A DNA stretch of 64,000 bases from Pithys albifrons albifrons (Eukaryota > Chordata > Aves > Passeriformes > Thamnophilidae): NCBI RefSeq assembly GCF_047495875.1, contig NC_092459.1, forward strand, positions 38,049,490-38,113,489, in the 5' to 3' direction. Below, piece by piece: positions 23,601 through 38,466 of this stretch. The position numbers and the translations under genes are program-made. The notes beneath the pieces were generated by a model, which saw only the letters and a program-made list of their open reading frames with translations, searched no databases and had not been told where the DNA came from. How positions within the stretch are numbered: the stretch's first letter is position 1; each line of letters starts with the position of its first letter.

Positions 23601-26600
23601 CCTGACATGGGTTTCACATCAGCTAGCTCACCCTCACCAGAAAATATACAGACATGTCCTGAGACATCATCTTCAGGGAAAAGAATTTCTTCAAATGCGA
23701 GTTAAGCTTTGTTGTTTAACCTCACGGTGAATGAATGGGCTCTGATGCATTTTGTTCCCTGGGGGAAGCAAGGTCTCTCTTGAAGCAAGAAGGGTCCTAC
23801 CTTATCTCACTGAGACTGCAGTGATAGACAAATGCAGAGGAACTGCCCAAGCATTACTTTTTGATGAAATCAGATATTATTCTAGTATGTATACTTAGCA
23901 CCACTAAGATCCTACTATACTCCTTATCACTAAAAAGGTAAACTGAGCAATTTAAAATAAAGCAGGGACACATTCTGTCTTCAATTTCTATGCACAGACA
24001 CTTGATTGCAAAAACAGAAATTCCACAGACATACAGGAGGCAGAATCTGGGTCATTTCAAAGCATCTTTCTGCACTCAACATGCATAATTTCTGCAAAGC
24101 TTTTTCTTTTGTATTAGTTTACTCTTCTCCTATATTCACTACGCAGTCAAATTTGTAGTCACATGACTGGATCCTAATAATTTATTTTGCAATGTTTCCT
24201 TACTAACCATTTTCTCTTTGTTTCTCACTGATTAAATGCACACATATATATTTCTAATACTATTTATAATTTCTTGTCTATGAGCTTACATTAATTAAAG
24301 ATTTTCAGAGATCTATGCTCTCATTCTTAAACTGAAAGTCTGCTTTTGCTCTAATCCCATGAGGCAAGAGATAGAATCTAATGTTTATATTACTGATTAA
24401 TCAGATACTGAAGAGATTAGGTTCTAAGATTGTTTAGTACAGGAAAATCCATATTTATTGCATTAAAACAGATTTTGAGACCTTGTTTATTGGCTATATC
24501 CATGGTCAGGGCTCTGGGATTTATTCAGTCTTAAATATCTATATGATATGTGAACATAAACCAATCTGTTATGGGGAATATTTAATGTTGGTCACACAAA
24601 GGAAAATAATTGTAGCAAATTACAAATCAGTAATTGAAAAAGACCATTTCCAAAAATGCTTGCAAATTTATAAAACTGCCTAAATATTAAATATATTCAA
24701 TAAATAAAGATGAAGTTTAGACTGGTACCTGATTTTGGCTACCGTTTTCTTTGCTTAATGGATTTTCTATTATGTATTAAATTTGTAATTTTCACAGATA
24801 AAAAAAAGTCATTGGCTTGGCCATAGCTTCTACAAGCATAGTCAAACAGAACAATGTGTCTTATTGCTCTCCAGTGTATAATGTACTTATTAGTGTAAGC
24901 AGATACTGGTTGCTTATTTGAAAGACAAAATATCCTAGCTGGTCACATATGTGGAGTAGTGGGTCTTTATGTCATTGTGCCTTTTCAACAGGCTATGTGT
25001 ACAAGATAATGAATTTTTGAGAGTGAGATATTAAAACAAATCAGAACTTAATAAAATATATTAGTAAACTGCATTAAGAAAATATTTATTTTGTGAATTT
25101 AAATCCTTGTTATAATTTCAAAGTGTGTGCAAACAAAATACTGTGTTTATGCATTGGTTCCATCTTTTTTTTTTGCAATTTGATAAGCCATTTTGACACT
25201 TATGATGGTGTATACAATATCTTTTTCCAGTTTCCTAAAAAAGACCCACACAATTCCAAAGGTAAGAAGTCATGTATAAAAATATTGATTTGGATTATTA
25301 AAAAAATAGTTGAAAATTTTGTCCATAACTCTTTAACTGTTTTGCTTACTTGAGTTTCAACATCTATTGCAAATACTTGCATGAGTGTACATAATCCTTT
25401 TTATTAACAGTATACAGTTTATTCTGTATTTCTGCTTTTATCAATTTATTCAGGGAGAAATTTTTTTGTGATACTCTTTCCTGGGTTTGTTTCTGTTTGA
25501 AGCCACGGTGTCATTGAATCTTGCATAAAAGCATTTTCTTTACTAGTAAGTAATTGCTGGTTCAGCCTTTTTTTAATTGTTTTTCTTCCTGTCATCAGTA
25601 ATTGGCTGTATGTAGCAGCAATTCTATGCTCCTTGTGGCTTCCCAGTCTTCATTTCACTTGTGAATAAGGAAAGGAACATTTTTCTCTTCCAGATTTACA
25701 ATATTTTGCACATCTCATGCATTTCCACCAGGCCTTTATCTCTGAAGTTCTTCCTTCTTATTATTCTGCTTAAATGGCCTGTCTTTGGCAATATGTAGTA
25801 TTACTGCCCAAATATATGTGCTTAGAGTGAAGCTTTGCAATACTGTAGGTGTGATCTTTTTGACTATAGTTTCATGCTACCCAGTGTTTGATGTTCTTGT
25901 TAATTTCTTTCCATTTCCCACCCACAAGGACTTCATAAAATGGACTCAAATACGTAGGTAATTGCATGCAAGACACGTTTTCTCTCTACAACTGTTCTTG
26001 CACTTCTGTTTTAATTTCTATTAATTATTGTCAAGGAAGAAACTTGGCACAAGCAAAGTCATGGTCATGGCTTGTCTTTATGAGTTCAAAGTCTTTTAGT
26101 TCAAATGCCCTTTACATTGAAGTTCTTTGATCTGATTTCTTACCTCTAATATGGAAGTGCATGTTATGCTGCTGGAGGCTTATTTGACAGAAGTTTTATT
26201 CCTTATACCGATACAGTTCTGAGTTTTTTGAAGCACATCTTCTGTGATAGCGCATCTTCTGCATATTTAGAAATAAAATTGATTTTATACCTTAAAATTC
26301 ATCATTACTCTCATAAAGTAGGTGATAAAAACTTCTCTTAAGGTAAAAATATCTTCATGGGCAGCTAGGGTTAGTATAAAAATTTTTACTTCAGTTAACT
26401 CACAGGGTTGTTGAGAAATATTTTTCTATGTAGAACAGGTGTAAACTATAACAATTGAAATGTATTCAGATATAGAAATATCTAATGTTAATCAACTCTT
26501 TATGGGACAGGCAAATAGATTTGTATGAATAGCTTTGGAGGCTATAAAGGACATACAGATCATCCCAGATCAAAACCGTGCTACTAATATTGAACTATGA

Positions 26601-29600
26601 GAAAGAAAATAAATTTGAAAATTTAGATTGCACTGTAGCTAGCTCATATGATTCAGATAAACTATGAGATTATAAGATTGAAACTTCATTGTGGTGTATG
26701 GTGTATATATTCTAAAGCTCTCTATTCTGTACTCTATATTTTTTGTCATGATCTCTCTTCTAGTGTTAGATTCTGCTATATTGTCTAGATTATATTCAAT
26801 GTATTTTCTTATTCCAGTACCTTTCTGCTTAATTCTAATAGAAATGTTGCTAAAAGCAATTTAGTTTTGCTTAGTTTTCCAAGTACCCTACTTGGCAATT
26901 CAAATGGTAGTCAATGGTATTGAATCCTTTTTTCAGTTTCATGTTACTGTACTTTTCAGTAATAAAATAAGGATTTAATATATAAATATGTAGTGAAGCA
27001 ATTTGAAAGAGAATATAAAATATAAAAGAGTCCATAAAATACCCATTATTAGAAATATTAGCAAATACTTATGTTTTATTTTTTCTTACTTTCCTGGTCT
27101 AGCAGTAATTTAATTTGTAAGACTATTTAGAAAGTTTAAAGTAAGAAAAAAATCCATTTTCACATCCTAAAATCTTTGCACTCATTTTCTGTCTTTCAAG
27201 ATGAATTTGAGCTCTTGCTGTAGAAAATGCTTGAAGTGATAACTTCTGATGTTTTATAGTTTTTGATGTCTTGCATTTCAGGCATGTCATACATTGCATT
27301 GTCCTCTACAAAGGGCACCTTCCCCTGCTGTGCAGCAATGTTAACACTGGTCTTGTGGTGTGACTGAAGCCCTTTCCTCACACCTTTTCTAACTGACTGG
27401 TGCAGGAGGATGCACCTGGGACCTGGATCAAGTCTGTTACAGGGCACAGATACTGCTTGCTGAATGAGTTCACTCTGAGGTAAGTGGACAAGAGAGAAGG
27501 CAAACATGAAAGGGGAGTCAGCAGAGCTTTTACACCAGTCCTATTCCTTTCTTCTCTGACCACAAGAGACTTCAAGTACTGCAGTACTTCAGTTCCTTCT
27601 GCCTTTTTTGCCCTATCTACAGCCTCCACCCAGAGCAGCAAAGGAAGTGATCAGGGCATGTTCTCTCTCTGAGTCACCCATAAAGAATCTGGCCATTTCT
27701 TCTACTCCTATCATGCTGAGCTCAGACCAGCTCTTGGATAATCTTACCAAAGCTGAATAGTTCTATGTAAAATAATCAAACCAGAAAAAATTCCCACAGT
27801 CTTCCTCCACAGAAAACAAACACACAAACAAATAAACCTTGCATTTTTTTTTCTCCTTTAGAAGTCTGCACATTCAGAAGGTGACAAAATGGGCACAGTT
27901 TGTCTTCTAACAGACTATGAATGCCATGTGTGACGTTGCTTGAGAAGATGGAAAATGTTTATACAAACTGTCAGAGATAGCTAAGCTAATTTGTGGTATG
28001 TGGTATGGATGTTTTTGACCCAAGAAGTTTGTCATACACCTACTGTTTGGCTGTAGAATGTATGAGAAGACAGATCTTGTTGACATATCACAGCTGCAGC
28101 TCGACTCATTGTGAAATGCTTTGACTTCAACAAAATTCACACCATGTGCCAAAGAAGAAGAAAAAGGAGAGTTAACAGTTTCCATCTCTCTTTTAATGTC
28201 TTTCACTGAAGGTGAACTACTCTGATTTTGCAGCTGTCACAAATGGAGTAAGTAAAGCATTTATGCGCTTTTTTGTTGTTTTTTTGTTTGTTTGTTTGTT
28301 TGTTTTGGTTTTAACACAGACTCCAAAAGGAGATAAATATGACTTACTACTCACTGCTGGTTCGCAGGAATGAGGGATGGAATTCCACCACATAGAGAAG
28401 TTGCCTAGAGAGGCACTGGTAAGAGAAGTGGGAAGAATTGGCAGATAGCAGTGATGATGATATGCACAATGGAATGAGGAACCTTGAATCACCGCATAGC
28501 TCTGATTTGTGTCAGGCAATGGCTGAATTGTAATGAAAGTCCGGATGCTCCATCCCTGGCTGTACACATGCCTTAAGAATCAAAATACTTGGTATAGCTT
28601 TGCATGGCTTTTAACAACTTTGGAATGCAATATGCATTTATGACGATCTTCTAAACCATCTCTTTCAACCATCAGACTTCCAAACCAATGAATCTTCCTC
28701 CTTCTCTATTAAATAAAACACTCTTCTGTGGATATAAGATAAGTGGTGAGGGAAAAACTGCAAATGTATAAGTTGAAAATAGTCTTGTTCAGCTCAAATT
28801 GCAAGTCCAGACCATATATCAGCTATAAGTGAGATGATGTTCTGCAGTGTTATTGGCTTTCATTATTTCTCACTTCTCTACATCAGCATTTCCAAGAAGA
28901 CAGTCCATAACTGGCACCAGATGTTATCTAGTAAATTACTTTTGTCCTGCAAATTCTGTATGCTTTTCTTATATGATGCCGCTTGGGTCAGATTTGCTCT
29001 TTGTTATGTTTTTTGTACTTTCTCATTTTGCTTCCCTGAAACTGATAATTAAGTAAATATTCAGTAAATAGAGTCAGAAGTTCAAGTATCTTTTCCATTA
29101 TTTTTAAATTAGGTACATAGGGGATTTTTGGGAACAAGATTTTTTTGTAGTTATTTTAAAACATTGCTAACTTATGTACACATATTTTTTTTACTGCATT
29201 GTGTTCTGTGCTGTTTTGTAGTATAGGTCCATGTTTTTTTCTGATTTCCCTGTAAAGCTGAATTATTTTCTTAATGAGATTTAAGGAAGAAAAATGAACA
29301 GGATTATATTTTATGTCAAACAGGTATGGAAACTGTATAGTGTTTTCTATAATAATGAACTCTTAATATCACCTTCCATGATGAGTCTTCCAAGAAACTA
29401 ATCAGAACATGAATCAATCAGAACATGAAAAACATTGATGAAAATTCTGACAAAATTTACCAGTCTCGAAATAATTAATTAATCTTTTTTCATTATCTGT
29501 CTCATCACCTACTATCCATGTATTCTGAATATTCTTGCTCCAAAAACTTTCAGATTCAAGGCTGAACATGCATCTACTGGGATAGTTCTGTAATGGCCAG

Positions 29601-29956
29601 CTGTCCTTGACTGGACATATGCCTGGCAAATAGAGCATCTCATTCCCAAATTCCCAGAAACATGGAGAGGTCATGAGATGATCTTTACAGAATGAACTAT
29701 AAAAGAAGATATTTCCTGTCATTGGCAACTCCCTACAAAACTCACCATATTTTGGAGCTTTGCACCCTTGAGTTCATTGCAGATAAATGGACAAAATATA
29801 AACTCCAAGTGAGACATTTACTTAAGTTGGGAAGACAGTGTGTCATTTTCCTAGAATGTTTGTGATGAATGAGACAGAACATAAATGGGCCCTGAAGTTC
29901 TGCCCTACTATAAACAGGGATTGAGGGGAAGGACCTAAACATGGAAGCAAGGTTAT
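20666..29956. other. Unique AT-rich DNA, no gene recognised
   Basis: More than 9 kb with no recognisable transposon, RNA gene or conserved protein motif. Short frames occur on both strands, the longest being minus 28217-28567 (116 codons, crossing a GTTT microsatellite) and minus 27196-27507 (103 codons). Neither has recognisable domains or clear splice signals. Confidence 0.5.
28269..28313. repeat. (GTTT)n microsatellite
   Basis: Repeated TTTG units, about ten, on the plus strand. It contributes the Lys/Thr/Asn-rich tail of a spurious minus-strand frame. Confidence 0.8.
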
Positions 29957-30055
29957 TGTGGTGGGCTGACCCTGGGTGGATGTCAGGTGCCTACCAAACA
30001 CATTCCATCACTCCCCACCTCAGCTGGACAGGGAAGGGAAAATGCAACTGCTATT
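29957..30055 (-). mobile_element. Fragment of an avian ERV LTR end
   Basis: The block starts TGTGGTGGGCTGACCCTGGG and continues TGGATGTCAGGTGCC, CACTCCCCACCTCAGCTGG and ACAGGGAAGGGAAAA. I recognise this as the terminal part of a common bird LTR family, with the U5 end at 29957 and the element pointing to the minus strand. Similarity fades after about 100 bases. The rest is either deleted or too diverged, and 30056-30330 may hold more of it. No internal region or opposite end is seen. Confidence 0.6.
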
Positions 30056-33000
30056 TAGGGTTAGTAGCCAGATCAGTTACAAGCTTCTGTGATCCTTGAC
30101 TTGTTTCTGTTGGTTGCTCTCACCTGTTGACCAACACCACTAGCTTGCTCTTCATCCTTCCAGCCACACAGAGAAGACATGATGGAGGAATATCTTGAAG
30201 CAGGGTACTGGAGTGAGGATTCTAGGATGCAAAGGAATTTTAAGCATATGCTGGTGCTCAGGTTTCCCTAAAAGGTAGCCTTGGATTGGATTCAAGCATC
30301 TTCTTGCTCTGCATTACCTCTTTCCAATCCCTCTTGAATAGCTCTATTTAGTCCAGTATAGCTATAGGGTATCAAATATTTTTCCATTTCCCCCAAGTGA
30401 TCACACACGTTATCTTAGGTAGTGTATAAATGCTTTATTGGTTCTAGCCCCTAGTTTTTGATGGCATTCCTATACATAAGGAATATATCAATAATTCTAA
30501 CTATCCTGTCTGCAATCATATTTGAAATTAAAATTTTGGAGTATTATTGTGATTTTTAATTCAAATATTCATAATAATTCAAAAATGGAACTTATGAATG
30601 AGTGTCTAGCAATTTGTGTCCTTTGAAATTGCACTGAGGATGAGCCTCTGAAGCCAAGACCATAATTTTGGATAGTTTCCAAGTATACCCAATATTATAC
30701 TAGTTTCTTGTGTTTAAAAGCCCCTTTTCAGTAATTGCTTTCTGAAGAGGTCTATATTTGCTTTCTAATTGAGATCTTCTAAATTAATTTTTATTTAATC
30801 TTAACTAGTCTTTTTTCTAGACTTATAATCTCAAAATATTCTAATGTATTACTTGAGGTATTTGCAAAGAAATTAGCATAAATCAGACAAAGAAACAAAG
30901 ATTAAAAAGTTATAAAAAGGACATGTACAAAGATTTAAGAATGTTAATTAAGAAATGAACTTTCTTAATATATACACTGAAGCAGTCCATGACCTGAAAC
31001 TTCATTCAGTGGAGCTCATAAAAAGGTCTGCTTGAAAGATTTTCAAAATTTAAAAAGACACTTTTCTTTAGAAAATAATAAGAACATATGTCAAACAAAC
31101 AAGTAGACAGATTAGTACAGCATATTTCAAAATGAGTAATACATGGCTTAGCAAGAGCCACTGATTTTAACTGTGCCAAAGGAAGAGTAGGATCTATGAG
31201 TACTCACGGATTAGGATGAGACATGAGGGATATTAGAAGGGGATCAGAATGTAAGTTCTGTACTTTATAAAATGAAAACAAACTGCGAGGTTGGGGGCTA
31301 CCAAGCTGCAACATTTATCAACATTTCTTCTCCATTCTTCGTATTGCAGTGCTGCATAATAGATCTAAAAAGAAGTTTAAAGTCCAAAGTTTACATTGAC
31401 TGGAAAGAGGCATTGAAAACTGAACTCCTGCTGTTGTTCTCGGTGTGCAGGGAGATCAAGTTTTTTGATACCCTCGGTGTCATATATCTCTGTATACTGG
31501 GGTGCAGAAAAATTTCGAACTAAAACATAAGCCTAGAAAGTGAGAAAAGCAGATCTTACACAGTTGGTGCAACACTGAAGGGACAGTTTGTGGTGAGCAG
31601 ACCAAAAAGATAAGGATTTTGGCTGTTTCCTTAAGAGCAAGGAAGGAAAGTGCACAGATTTACCTCTTACTGGTCTGGTTGTCCTCTGGGGCAGGAACAA
31701 TAAAAGTCACTGTTTTAAATACAGGCTGTCACTTTTGATGCTAGAACAAAAGGAAGTGACTGAAAGTAAATAAAACTTGAATTCACACAGGTATAAAAGG
31801 ACCCTTTTCTATGAGCAGGCGCTTCTAAACATCACTCTGAATGGTTTGTGAGGCAAAAATAATGGGCTTGTTTGAGAAGCAATTGAGGTACTTTCTGACA
31901 AAAATAGTATATTAGGAGATTAGTCTCCTAGGGGTGGATAACCTTTTCAGATTCGAAGTATTTCTTCTGTTCTCATGTGTGAGTTTACAATCTGTTAGTC
32001 TCAAAATATATCTGCCAACCCACATGCCCACCTTCCTGACAGCTGCTCAAACAACAGAGCGGGGGAGCAGAGGAAAAACTTTGCACCATCATCCGCCCAG
32101 CAATTCTGAAAAGCTTGGTAAGTTACTCATACAATCCAGAAATGCCAGTCAGAGTGGAGGGGGGACAGAGGCAGCGGGGGAGAGAAGCCTCTTAAAGTGC
32201 AACATTTGCAGCACACGCAGTAAAACTAAAGGGGCCAATTAGTGTAATAGGTTTGAAATCATTTCAGCACACTCCTAAAGACAAAAGAAAAATTGTCCTT
32301 CAGAAATGGGGCTTTATTGTTCAGATGAGTATAGAAACAAACAATGAATTCTATCAGTTTAGGAAGCAACATTCCTTCTCCTTCATACCGGACCATACAT
32401 TATTAATGAGCAGTACTTTCGAATGTGAAAGAACTGTTTGAAAAGCATTAACATAGTCTATTGGATGTGATTGACACTGTCATCCCTTTCATTTTGCTGT
32501 TGGCAAGAGGCATCCCTGTAGATTTATGTGCATCTGGACATTACTAATATTCTTCTTGTTATGCACTCTGGGCAGCTGTGATATGGAAATTTTTAGCACA
32601 GTTTTTAGAAAGGGAGTTTACTGTTGTTATGGGCACAAAAAAGGATTAATTATTTTTCTCTGAGATTTTATCAGCCAAAAATATTTAATGTCTGGTTCCT
32701 TAATAACCCTAATCTGTTTTCAATATGTGCACTTTTAAAAGGAATTTCATCAGGATTAGGAGGATTCTCCAGATATTTCCAGTGACTCTTTTCCAGACAG
32801 ACAGTTTAGTTTCTGAGACTCATGTCCACTCATTCTGCTTCTATTTTAACCTCCAGTTCTTCAAATTGATTACATTTTTAATTGGGTTGGTGCATCAAGG
32901 ACTGCAGCTAGTGTCTGCCTGCTGTTTAGAACCACTAAACCTTTTCTGACTTGTCTGTGTAATGGCTTTTAATCACAAAAATTAAGACCAGTGAATTTAA

Positions 33001-36000
33001 GAACCACTGAAACAATCCATCTAAATTATATACAAAAGAAAATTACTACAGGTTATAAAGTTTTTTTTTAAGGTAACAATATTAATATTTGTTTTATACA
33101 TAGATTTAGATTTATTTTAGTTTCTCAGGACATACAAGAATGTATGCCATCACTTTATATGCATGAATATTGTAAAGTATAGCAAAGAAGAGAGGAAAAA
33201 CCAACATAAAAGGATGAAGACTGATACTAAACCTGAATGAATATGTAGACATCACATGAAGAGTTACATTCTAATCTAGAATTTTCCAAACTAGATATTT
33301 TTTTAGTGCTAGCTTTTACGTGTCTATGCACAAATGTGCATATATATGTGCAGATGCACAAAGTCAAATGCTTTGTTCAGGGGGATGAATTATGACATTC
33401 ATTAGGTAATAATTTTGGAAAACCTTTTTGCTACTCATCATTGCATGAGGGATACTAATCAGAACTCATCTTATTGTTGAGAATCTGTTTGAATTTTTGG
33501 ACATGAGACAAGGTAACATCTTTGGGCTAGAGGATTATAGCAAGGCTATAGTATTTTAAAATATATTTTCATATCATTGCATATTGCATCATATGCAATG
33601 AGGTAATAGGGAAGCCATGAGTTTTTAACTCAATGCAGAACTAACTTCCCCTTCGGTCTGCCCCAAATAGCCTATTTCCTTATTCACAAATCATCTCACC
33701 TCATCACTGTTTCCTTTACTTAGAAATTTATGTAGCTACCAGTATACATCCATCTATTAGAAGCCCATGATCTGCTGCTTTCTGCTAAAAGTCATCAGGT
33801 CTGCACTTTGAGTGACATGTCCAACTACCTTCCTCAGAGGTCAGACCCAGCTTCTCCATGGAAGGTTCATTGTTGGCCATCCCAGGCTGTGAGAGTTCAG
33901 TAGTAAGGTCCCTCCTGCTTGGCAGCACAAGGAACTGCCACTGCTCCACTAGACAGCCTAATTGCACCACTCAATCATGTAAAATAATTTCCATGGCTAT
34001 AAGTGAAGAGGTTATAAATCAAAACGACACTTGTGAACTGAAGAGATGGGTAAAGAAAATGTGAAGTAAACATATAACTTAAAAAGGCATAATCCAACAA
34101 AATGTTCTTGAACTGTTCTTCTTAATCAATTTTGTTTCTTTGGACAAAAACACGAGAGGCCTTTATAAGATATAACCTTACAAATCAGTGATTAGTTACA
34201 AGACTTAGCACTTTTCTTGTTTTGATGTGCTTTGAATTTTAGCAATTTCAGATTCATAAAAATGTAGATTTTGTTATCTTAAGGACTACTTCCTTTATAC
34301 TAAGGTATCTTTGTGTCACCCTACAGAGTGTAAGGTAGCTACACAGAATAGTTAGAGTAATTTCTTTAATCAGCATTTTGAGATTCTTGTATAGATTCTT
34401 AATTTTGTTTTCCCTGAGTCTTTTTTGTGGTATTTAAATATTTCGCTTGGGAATCACAGGTGAGATTGTTTTGTGGTTACTCTTAAAGGCACAGTCATAT
34501 AAAGCATAAAGGAAAATTTCTTTACCTTTCACTGAGAAATTTCTTGCCAATCCTCCTACTTACTGTGTAAAATTTACTCCACCTCCTTAGCAGAATGGTT
34601 TTATATGTATTGGCATCAGGCCAGTTCCCTGAATGGTCCACTGTGTTGCATCAAGTGCTTCCCAGTAACCATTCCTTGCTCAGGTTCAGAACCCAGATTC
34701 CTTTCTTGGTATTTCTGAAGATATTCATTAGAAGGATATAATGTATTAATGCCAAAGGTCTTTGCTGAACAATTTCACTTAGAGTGTCAAAATACCGTCT
34801 TCTCAAATGACTGTACAAAACAAATTATTATCTTGATATTGCATGAGTATTACAAAACTAACTTTACAACCTTGATGCCTTCTGTACAAGCAGAAAGCAT
34901 ATATAATTTATTATCCTCAGTTCATTTTCTTATGAGAGAACACTGTTTTTTACAAGTGTTTTGAAGTTTGCATTATAATAGATTTTTTTTCCCAATATTT
35001 GCTACCATCCACAATCTATCCGGCTTTCAGTCTGAAGCAGAGGTAGTAAAACAAAAAAAAATCATACTGTTTTGTGCTTATGGGAAAAGGTAAAGCGGAA
35101 AATTGTTTTAATTGAGGATTTCCAGGTTAGAGTAAAATTTTCAAGGAATCTTGAGATTTGGAGTAATGAAAGTTTTCAGTGTTTATATATATTCACCAAA
35201 GAAAGCAAAGCAGTCACATCCATAAGTGTTAGAAATATATTAATATCTTGTGGTACAGTATGTTTACACATATTCTATGATATTGGTAATCCACAAAAGT
35301 GGACGATCACAGAGTTCACTTTCTTTGTCTCTCCCACATTGCATTTTTGCCTTTTCCTTGTGGAATGGGTAAATCACTTTAGTAAGCAAGATAGTTTGCA
35401 AGGGACTGCTAGAGGTGCAGGTTATTGAATTTCCTTTTCTGTGTTGGCATAAATATAAGGGTTTTGTCTTAGATTTAGATTTTGTAGCTTTTTTATGAAA
35501 TAGTTGTGAATTAATGATAGACAATTTAAATACTTATAGTCCACTGAGTCAGAACCAGAAGAGGAAAAAAGTTTCTATTGGGAGCATAGGCTGTAATTCT
35601 ATTGCTTTTTATTTGCCTTGTGTAATATATCTGAGTAATATATGTTAATGTCTAAATGCACAAATTAATATGAAAACATATATTTGGCAACAATTTGTTT
35701 GCATCAGACTGGGATATCTATGTAGCTACACAGAGAGGTAAAGACAGATACTGGAAAGTGTTGTGGATTGTAACAATCATTTGTTTCCTGCTGCTGAAAT
35801 TTGGGGTACACAAGGACTCACGGTCAAAACATGTCACCCCTCAGAATGAAGTGAAAAGCTGAACTAAGGAGTGTATGAACAACTGTTCAAGACAAAACCA
35901 TAAAAAGTGTTTTACTGTCAAAAAATACCTGGTGATAAGATTCTACACAATCCAGTACCAGAAGAATTACAGAAATTATACAAAACAACCAAACTTCCAC

Positions 36001-38358
36001 AAAGAAAACTATTTTTTGCTACCATGCTCCAGGTTTCCTGTTTTTAATTTTTTTTTTCCCATAGGAGTGTCACATAAAGAGGATCTTTAAATCCCATAGG
36101 AATTGTACATCCTTTTCATCTTTTGAGCTCACGGCTACCAAAGCTCAAAGAGAAGGAAGATGAAGATCTCCAAAGCTGAGTAGCTCAGGGAAGGATCAGA
36201 AGCTCTTAACTCAAGGGAGATGCACTTCTCCCTTTACTGACTTGTCTCTTGCCACTGTAATGATAACTTCCACTATGTCCCATAATAGATTCTCAAGATT
36301 TTTTCTTCTCTACAAATGAAAAATTAGAAAAAACCCAACATAAAACAATAAAAAAATTAAAGAAAAAAGTACTAAAAACTAGGCACATAAAATTCAGGTC
36401 ACAAAGTTCATGAAGAAGGCAGTTAATGGTTGTGGAAATAATGACTTGGAAATTTTAAACTGGATTTGGTATAGTTTAACTCTTAAACCCAAGGAATAAA
36501 GGTGAAGAAAGCTATATTCACATATGAATATTTAAAACCAATTAAAGCCTGCTCTGAGGAAGTGGGATTTCTTTCTTTGATACCTTTCTAATTATTAGCC
36601 AGATGGTGCTGTGACAGTATGGTTCTGACCAGTAAAGATGATTACATATTAGCTAGCAATGTTCTGCACCATTTGATGAACAGTGTCTCTGTGTCAATCA
36701 CATTATTTCCCAGGGCTAGCTATGAAGACACAAAGTTAAAAAATTCACTCTTGTTAAGCATAAAAGCACAGCCATATTTTTAAATGTGCTGAGAAGTCTA
36801 CCTGTAAATAATACCTTTTCTAAGTTGTTTTGAATTTGAAATTATTTACAGTGCTTTAATAGTTCTTTAATAACTGTTTAATATTTAATTTACTTTATAA
36901 TTTCCTTTTTTTATGTGGGGAATCTTTCCTGCTGAACAGTCTAAAGTAAATTTTAGGACTTTCATTATAAGGTTTTAGTCTGTTTCTCCTGAGAACTTTC
37001 TAAGAAGCAGCAAATACTGCACACCAGCAAAATATTCCTATGGTTCTTACCTTTTTTAGATAGGTTTGAGGGGACTTATTTTTTTTATGTCTGTAATCGA
37101 TGTGCCATGACTGATGATTTTGATTGAAGTAAAAAGAGAAAAGAATATTTCTCACAGGAATCTCCAGGGAGAATAATGCTCAAATGTATATAAAGAATAC
37201 AGAGTGATTGCAGTCATATGCCTGAAGAAACTCAGGCAGAGAGGATATTGTAGTAGGTTTCCCAGTCACTGCAAGACAGTTTTAAGATTAAAAAAAAAAA
37301 GAAAAAGAAAGTTAAAATACTAACTTACATATTACAGTATAATTGGGAGTTATTGGGGTCCCCACTCATCACTTCTGCACTTCTGTTTTGTAATTTCTTT
37401 TTTTGTTGCTCAGCTACACAAGGGAAAAACAGAGCTCAAACCACAACTTTGCTATGTGTAGTTTAAGCAGAGACTTGTAGATTATGTGACAAAATAAACA
37501 AAACAATTCCAAGCTATTTCCTCATATCTTCACTTTAACTTTTGTATACGTGATCAAAGGTTATATCTATGGCATGATAAAGCCTGGTTATTAGTAATAG
37601 GCTACGTGAGTCATTAAGTCAGACTGGTTCACAAGGATGCACAGAACACGTCACCATTTCACATGCTCATATCCCCAGATAAAAAATGTCTACAAGATGT
37701 TTAGTAAGTGTGAGTTCTGCAGTAGAACAGTAAAAACTTCTCATGAGGAAGATAAATTCATCAGTAGTATCTTTCCACTGTGGAAAAGGATTAGTTAAAC
37801 TGATCTTTGAGGAAATAGGTAAGTCACATACTCCTTCTTAGGGGGCAGGTCATTAATTTTTTCCCTTAGCTCAAATCCAGTGTTCCTATTTACAAATTGC
37901 CAAAAGACAGATCCTTACTCCAAATCTGGTGACCTAAATGTGAACAAAACAAATCACCTCAAACTGTGTTGTATCCTGTTTCTACCTTTGTCAGTCTTCA
38001 GCAATTCTGAAGATCTTCCTCTCCCCTAGACTCCTTCCCAAGTTTTCCAGAAGACAATGGAGGGAAATAAATCCATCCTAGCTCTGAAAAGTGCCAAGCA
38101 CAAGCTACAGAATAATTATTTTTTACACAATACAAGTATGCAGCATAAACATGGTGAAAATGTACCGTGTACTTTTCAAACTACCATGACAGTACGAGAT
38201 ACATGGGACTCTTTCTGAAAGAAGGAACTCTGTATCAACATGCTTTGAATAATTTTTGCACTTTGGGACATTTATTAGCAGACAGTAAAAAAACCACTAT
38301 GCAAACCTGACTAAGAATTTTATTCCAGTGAAGGAACCAGCAAACTGTTTATCCTCTC

Positions 38359-38466
38359 TTTTTTGTTTTGGTTTTTTTTTTTTTTTTTGGTTGCATTTTT
38401 CGTTTGATTTGTTGTTGTTTGGGTTTTTTTGTTTGGTTTGATGTGGTTTGGTTTTCTTTTTTTTTC
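38359..38466. repeat. G/T-only low-complexity tract
   Basis: About 108 bases made almost only of G and T on the plus strand, including an 18-T run and GGTTTGATGTGGTTTGG. Two overlapping Lys/Asn/Gln-rich minus-strand frames here are artefacts of this tract. Confidence 0.8.

Noticed and set aside
27196..27507. Minus-strand frame of 103 codons with a PEMxxIK...Y pattern vaguely like a nebulin repeat
   Set aside because: Only one weak repeat-like match, no second repeat, no convincing splice sites or codon signal. Chance similarity is more likely.
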